6,995 nt of DNA. Source: Brevundimonas sp. UBA4609. GTDB taxonomy: Bacteria > Pseudomonadota > Alphaproteobacteria > Caulobacterales > Caulobacteraceae. Below are positions 3,991-6,995 of the stretch, piece by piece. The first letter of the stretch is position 1; each line of letters starts with the position of its first letter. The stretch covers positions 1 through 6,995 of the forward strand of contig DGIZ01000128.1 in NCBI GenBank assembly GCA_002386585.1. The letters run 5' to 3'. A model generated the notes under the pieces. That model was not told the origin of the DNA. It was given only the letters and a program-made list of their open reading frames with translations, and searched no databases. A program made the translations under genes and the position numbers.

Positions 3991-6414
3991 ATGCGCTTCC
4001 TCGACGAACATCGCAGGCGTCCGGCCAGTCTGGCCGACCACCTGCCCTGGGCCGCTCTGGTCGCGCCCGGCGTGGCGCTGAACAAGGACGGCTCCTTCAT
4101 GACGGGCTTTCGCTTTCGCGGGCCGGATCTGGAGTCGTCGACCGAGGAGGAGCTGATGGCGGTGCGCGCCCGGCTCAACAACGCCCTGCGCCGACTGGGC
4201 ACAGGCTGGTGCCTGCATGTCGAGGCGCGCCGGCGACCGGCGGCGCCCTATCCGGAGAGCGACTTCGACATCGGCGCGGCCTGGCTGGTCGACGCCGAAC
4301 GCCGCCGACGGTTCGAGGACGCCGATCCGGCCTTCGAGACCGATTATCGGCTGGCCCTGACCTGGCTGCCCCCGGCCGACGACAGCCGCCGCATGGAGCG
4401 ATGGATGTTCGACGGTCTGTCGGCCGCCGCGCCCGACTGGCGCCAGGCTCTCGAGCGGTTCCGGCGTGAGGCGGGGGCGACCTTCGACCTCCTGTCCGAC
4501 GCCCTGCCTGAAATCTTCTGGCTCGATGATGCAGAGCTGCTGACCTGGCTCCATGACACGGTTTCGACCCGATCGATGACGGTCGAACCGCCCAATCCGC
4601 CCATGTTCCTCGACGCCTGGCTGGCCGACACGGCCATGACGGGCGGCGCGACGCCCCGCCTGGGCGAACAGTGGCTCAAGGTGGTGTCCGTGCGCGGCCT
4701 GCCCGCCGCCACCCGGCCCGGGTTGCTGGACGCGCTCGGCGCCCTGCCGTTCGCCTATCGCTGGACGGCGCGCTGGATCGCGCTCGACAAGGCGGAGGCC
4801 GAGCTCGAGATCGTCAAGCTGCGCAAGCGCTGGTTCGCCAGGCGAAAGGGCGTCGGGGTGCTTCTGCGTGAGGCCGTGACGAAGGAGGAGACGCCGCTTC
4901 TCGATACGGACTCCGTGTCCAAGACGGAGGAGTGCGACGGCGCCCTGGCGGCGCTCGGCGCGGACGCCTGCGCCTTCGGCTACCTGACCCTGACCGTCAC
5001 CGTGCTCGACGCCAGCCCGTCCGGGGCGGCGGCCAAGGCGCGGGCGATCGAGGGCGTGCTCAACGCTCAGGGTCTCATCGCCCGGGTCGAGGACCTGAAC
5101 GCCGTGGAGGCCTGGCTCGGATCCCTGCCGGGCGAGCCCTACGCCGACGTGCGGCGCCCCCTGGTCTCCACCCTCAACCTGGCCGACCTCCTGCCGGTCT
5201 CGGCCGTCTGGGCCGGGCCGGCCGGCGACGACGCCCTGGACGGTCCCCCGCTGGCCACGGCGCGCACGACCGGGTCCACGCCGTTCCGGCTGGTCCTTCA
5301 TGTGGGCGACGTCGGCCACGCCATGGTCGTGGGGCCGACGGGAGCGGGCAAGAGCGCCCTCCTGGCCTTTCTCGCCCTGCAGTGGTTCCGCTATCCGGAC
5401 GCCCGGGTCGTCTTCTTCGATAAGGGGCGGTCGGCGCGGGCGGCGACCCTGGCCGCCGGTGGATGTTGGCGCGCCCTGGAGCCTGGCGGTACCGTCGCCT
5501 TGCAGCCGCTGGCGGGGATCGACGTTCCCGGCGAGCGGGCCTGGGCGGCGGAGTGGATCGGGGAGGCGTTGCGCTTCGCGGGCGTGGAGCCGCGTCCCGA
5601 ACTGCGTGAGGAGACCTGGTCGGCGCTGAACGCCCTGGCGGCCGCGCCCCGCGCGCAGCGCACCCTGACGGTCTTCTGCGCCCTGGTGCAGAATCGGGAC
5701 GTCTCGACGGCGCTTGAGCCGCTGACGCTGAAGGGGCCGCATGGGAGCTTGCTGGACGGCGCCGACAGCGACCTGGCGCCCAGCCGCTTCGACACCTTCG
5801 AACTCGAGACCCTGATGGCCACGCCGTCGGTCGTGGGTCCGGCCCTGTCGGCCCTGTTTCATCAGCTCGAGGCCGGCTTCGACGGTCGGCCGACCCTGCT
5901 GGTGCTGGATGAGGCCTGGCTTTTCCTGGGGGAGGGCGCCTTCGCGGTGAAGATCCGGGAATGGCTCAAGACCCTGCGCAAGAAGCGCGTGGCCGTGGTC
6001 TTCGCCACCCAGAGCCTGGACGACGTCGCGGCGTCGCCGATCGCCGCGACACTGATCGAGAGCTGCCCCACCCAGGTCTTCCTGCCCAATCCCCGGGCGC
6101 TGGAGCCGGCGTCCGGCGACCTCTACCGGGCCTTCGGCCTGACGCGGCGCCAGCTCGAGCTCATCGCCTTCGCGCCGCCGAAGCGCGCCTACTACTGGCG
6201 TCAACCCCGGGGCAGGCGGCTGTTCGATCTCCGCCTGACCGGCGTGGCCCTGGCCCTGTGCGGCGCCGGCTCGCCCGAAGATCAGGCCCTGATCGACGGG
6301 GTCCTCGCACGGAGCGGCCTCGAGCGGTTCGCCCGTGAATTCCTCAAAGCCAAAGGAGTGCAGCATGTCGATGATGTCTTCGACGCCTTCGCGCCGCCGC
6401 TTGCAGCGGAATAG
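3991..6414 (+). CDS. trbE: TrbE, VirB4-type conjugative transfer ATPase
   Basis: This encodes an 807-residue ATPase, close to the usual 800-820. The start at 3991 is chosen because the family opens with a short segment before LADHLPWAALVAPGV and because it lies one base after trbD; the longer in-frame reading begins inside trbD. The N-terminal CagE/TrbE/VirB region contains LNKDGSF and LNNALRRLGTGW. The linker AWLGSLPGEPYADVRRPL precedes the motor domain. Walker A is GPTGAGKS (residues 448-455), Walker B is LLVLDEAW (636-643), and FATQS (671-675) is the following RecA-fold motif. FDKGRSARAATLAAGG and ESCPTQVFLPN are also typical. VirB4 proteins energise pilin extraction from the membrane and substrate transfer at the base of the channel. 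All catalytic residues are intact. Its last 50 bases overlap the start of trbJ. Confidence 0.97.
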   Translation: MRFLDEHRRRPASLADHLPWAALVAPGVALNKDGSFMTGFRFRGPDLESSTEEELMAVRARLNNALRRLGTGWCLHVEARRRPAAPYPESDFDIGAAWLVDAERRRRFEDADPAFETDYRLALTWLPPADDSRRMERWMFDGLSAAAPDWRQALERFRREAGATFDLLSDALPEIFWLDDAELLTWLHDTVSTRSMTVEPPNPPMFLDAWLADTAMTGGATPRLGEQWLKVVSVRGLPAATRPGLLDALGALPFAYRWTARWIALDKAEAELEIVKLRKRWFARRKGVGVLLREAVTKEETPLLDTDSVSKTEECDGALAALGADACAFGYLTLTVTVLDASPSGAAAKARAIEGVLNAQGLIARVEDLNAVEAWLGSLPGEPYADVRRPLVSTLNLADLLPVSAVWAGPAGDDALDGPPLATARTTGSTPFRLVLHVGDVGHAMVVGPTGAGKSALLAFLALQWFRYPDARVVFFDKGRSARAATLAAGGCWRALEPGGTVALQPLAGIDVPGERAWAAEWIGEALRFAGVEPRPELREETWSALNALAAAPRAQRTLTVFCALVQNRDVSTALEPLTLKGPHGSLLDGADSDLAPSRFDTFELETLMATPSVVGPALSALFHQLEAGFDGRPTLLVLDEAWLFLGEGAFAVKIREWLKTLRKKRVAVVFATQSLDDVAASPIAATLIESCPTQVFLPNPRALEPASGDLYRAFGLTRRQLELIAFAPPKRAYYWRQPRGRRLFDLRLTGVALALCGAGSPEDQALIDGVLARSGLERFAREFLKAKGVQHVDDVFDAFAPPLAAE
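6352..6358 (+). promoter_or_regulatory. Ribosome binding site of trbJ, inside trbE
   Basis: AAAGGAG lies 6 bases before the ATG at 6365. It is one of the strongest Shine-Dalgarno matches in the window. It fixes the trbJ start inside trbE, in preference to the nearby in-frame ATGs at 6371 and 6374. Confidence 0.75.
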
Positions 6415-6995
6415 GCGCTTCGCTGCGGCGGTCGCCGCGATCCTCGTCGTCCTGGGAACAGGGACGGCCAGCGCCCAGCAGATCGTCTTCGATCCGAAAA
6501 ACCATCTGGAGAATGCGCTGCAGACGGCGCGCCAGCTGGAGAGCCTCGCCAACGAGGCGCGCAGCCTGGCGGCCTCGCCCTACAGCCACCTGGCGCAGAA
6601 CAGCCAGGCCCTTCGCGAAATGGCCGAGCTGGCCCGGAGCGTCCAAGGTCTGGGGGCGACAGCCGGCCAGCTTGAGCGGCAGTTTCAGAGCCTCTACGCG
6701 GGCGATCTGCGCAGCGCCGACCTGGAGGCCCTGATCCGGCAGGGCGAGGGCCGCAGCGACAACGCCCGGCGGACGGCCTTCGATCTCGCGCGTCATGCCG
6801 CAGAACTGGAGCGGCTGGGCCAGGGGCGGGAGGGGCGGCTCAGCGGAGCCCTGTCCGCCAGCCAGTCGGCCTCCGGGCAGACGGCCGCGGTTCAGTCGTC
6901 CAACCAGATCCTCGCCGTTCTCGCCGAAGACCTGGCGGCCATGCGGTCGATCATGCTGGCCCAGTCCCGGCTGCTGGCCGAACAGGCGGCTCGTC
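6365..6995 (+). CDS. trbJ: TrbJ, VirB5-like periplasmic/pilus-associated transfer protein, 3'-truncated by window edge
   Basis: The first 210 codons are visible. Residues 1-37 are a signal peptide with a long basic n-region (SRRRLQRNRR), a hydrophobic core (AAAVAAILVVLG) and an ASA|QQ cleavage site. The mature protein starts QQIVFDPKNHLENAL, as in TrbJ. An alpha-helical, heptad-rich body follows, with the ASPYSHL motif and later LSASQSASGQTAAVQSSNQ, a conserved TrbJ block. The family is exported to the periplasm, where TrbJ/VirB5 proteins associate with the pilus and mating contact. Compared with my recollection of typical members, the segment between the N-terminal TAR block and the SPYS motif is about 14 residues shorter. 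The gene overlaps trbE by 50 bases in another frame, so its signal peptide shares DNA with the TrbE C-terminus. trbL or a trbK-like gene would be expected next. Confidence 0.9.
   Translation, partial: MSMMSSTPSRRRLQRNRRFAAAVAAILVVLGTGTASAQQIVFDPKNHLENALQTARQLESLANEARSLAASPYSHLAQNSQALREMAELARSVQGLGATAGQLERQFQSLYAGDLRSADLEALIRQGEGRSDNARRTAFDLARHAAELERLGQGREGRLSGALSASQSASGQTAAVQSSNQILAVLAEDLAAMRSIMLAQSRLLAEQAAR

Noticed and set aside
3412..6552. Very long open frame on the minus strand (1046 codons) opposite trbC-trbE-trbJ
   Set aside because: It is the antisense shadow of GC3-biased coding sequence. The + strand genes have complete family motifs, and the minus product is a low-complexity mix of Arg, Gly, Pro and Gln with no recognisable domain.

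Overview
The window is a GC-rich segment of a conjugative-transfer operon encoding a P-type (Trb) mating-pair-formation type IV secretion system. It most likely comes from an integrative and conjugative element or plasmid of an alphaproteobacterium. GC content, strong GC3 bias and the gene order traG, ribbon-helix-helix gene, trbB, trbC, trbD, trbE, trbJ match trb loci known from Caulobacterales, sphingomonads and rhizobia. I cannot fix the genus from sequence alone.

All genes lie on the + strand. Bases 1-1611 hold the C-terminal part of the coupling ATPase TraG/VirD4, whose N-terminus is cut by the window edge. It overlaps a small ribbon-helix-helix (CopG-like) gene (1604-2044), which overlaps trbB (2034-2993, VirB11-type ATPase). 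After an unusually long 403-base non-coding gap come trbC (3397-3717, pilin), trbD (3717-3989, VirB3-like), trbE (3991-6414, VirB4-type ATPase) and the 5' part of trbJ (6365 to the edge, VirB5-like). Apart from the gap, the genes overlap or lie 1 base apart, which implies translational coupling.

Together these genes supply the three ATPases of the secretion machine (TraG, TrbB, TrbE), the pilus subunit (TrbC), an inner-membrane partner (TrbD) and a periplasmic or pilus-tip component (TrbJ). The rest of the trb set (trbL, F, G, I) is expected downstream, outside the window.

The most unusual part is the trbB-trbC gap (2994-3396). trbB and trbC usually abut in this operon type. Here the gap carries five copies of the octamer CAAGTCRT (two on +, three on - with exact 11-base phasing), a 7-base-arm palindrome, an 8-base direct repeat and an AT-rich patch. 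It also has two consensus DnaA boxes plus one near-consensus box, all in one orientation and 33-34 bases apart, and a TTGACA element next to a GAGTC (CcrM-type GANTC) site just before trbC. This looks like a dedicated control region for the pilus half of the operon, or a replication-origin-like element. Both readings are inference.
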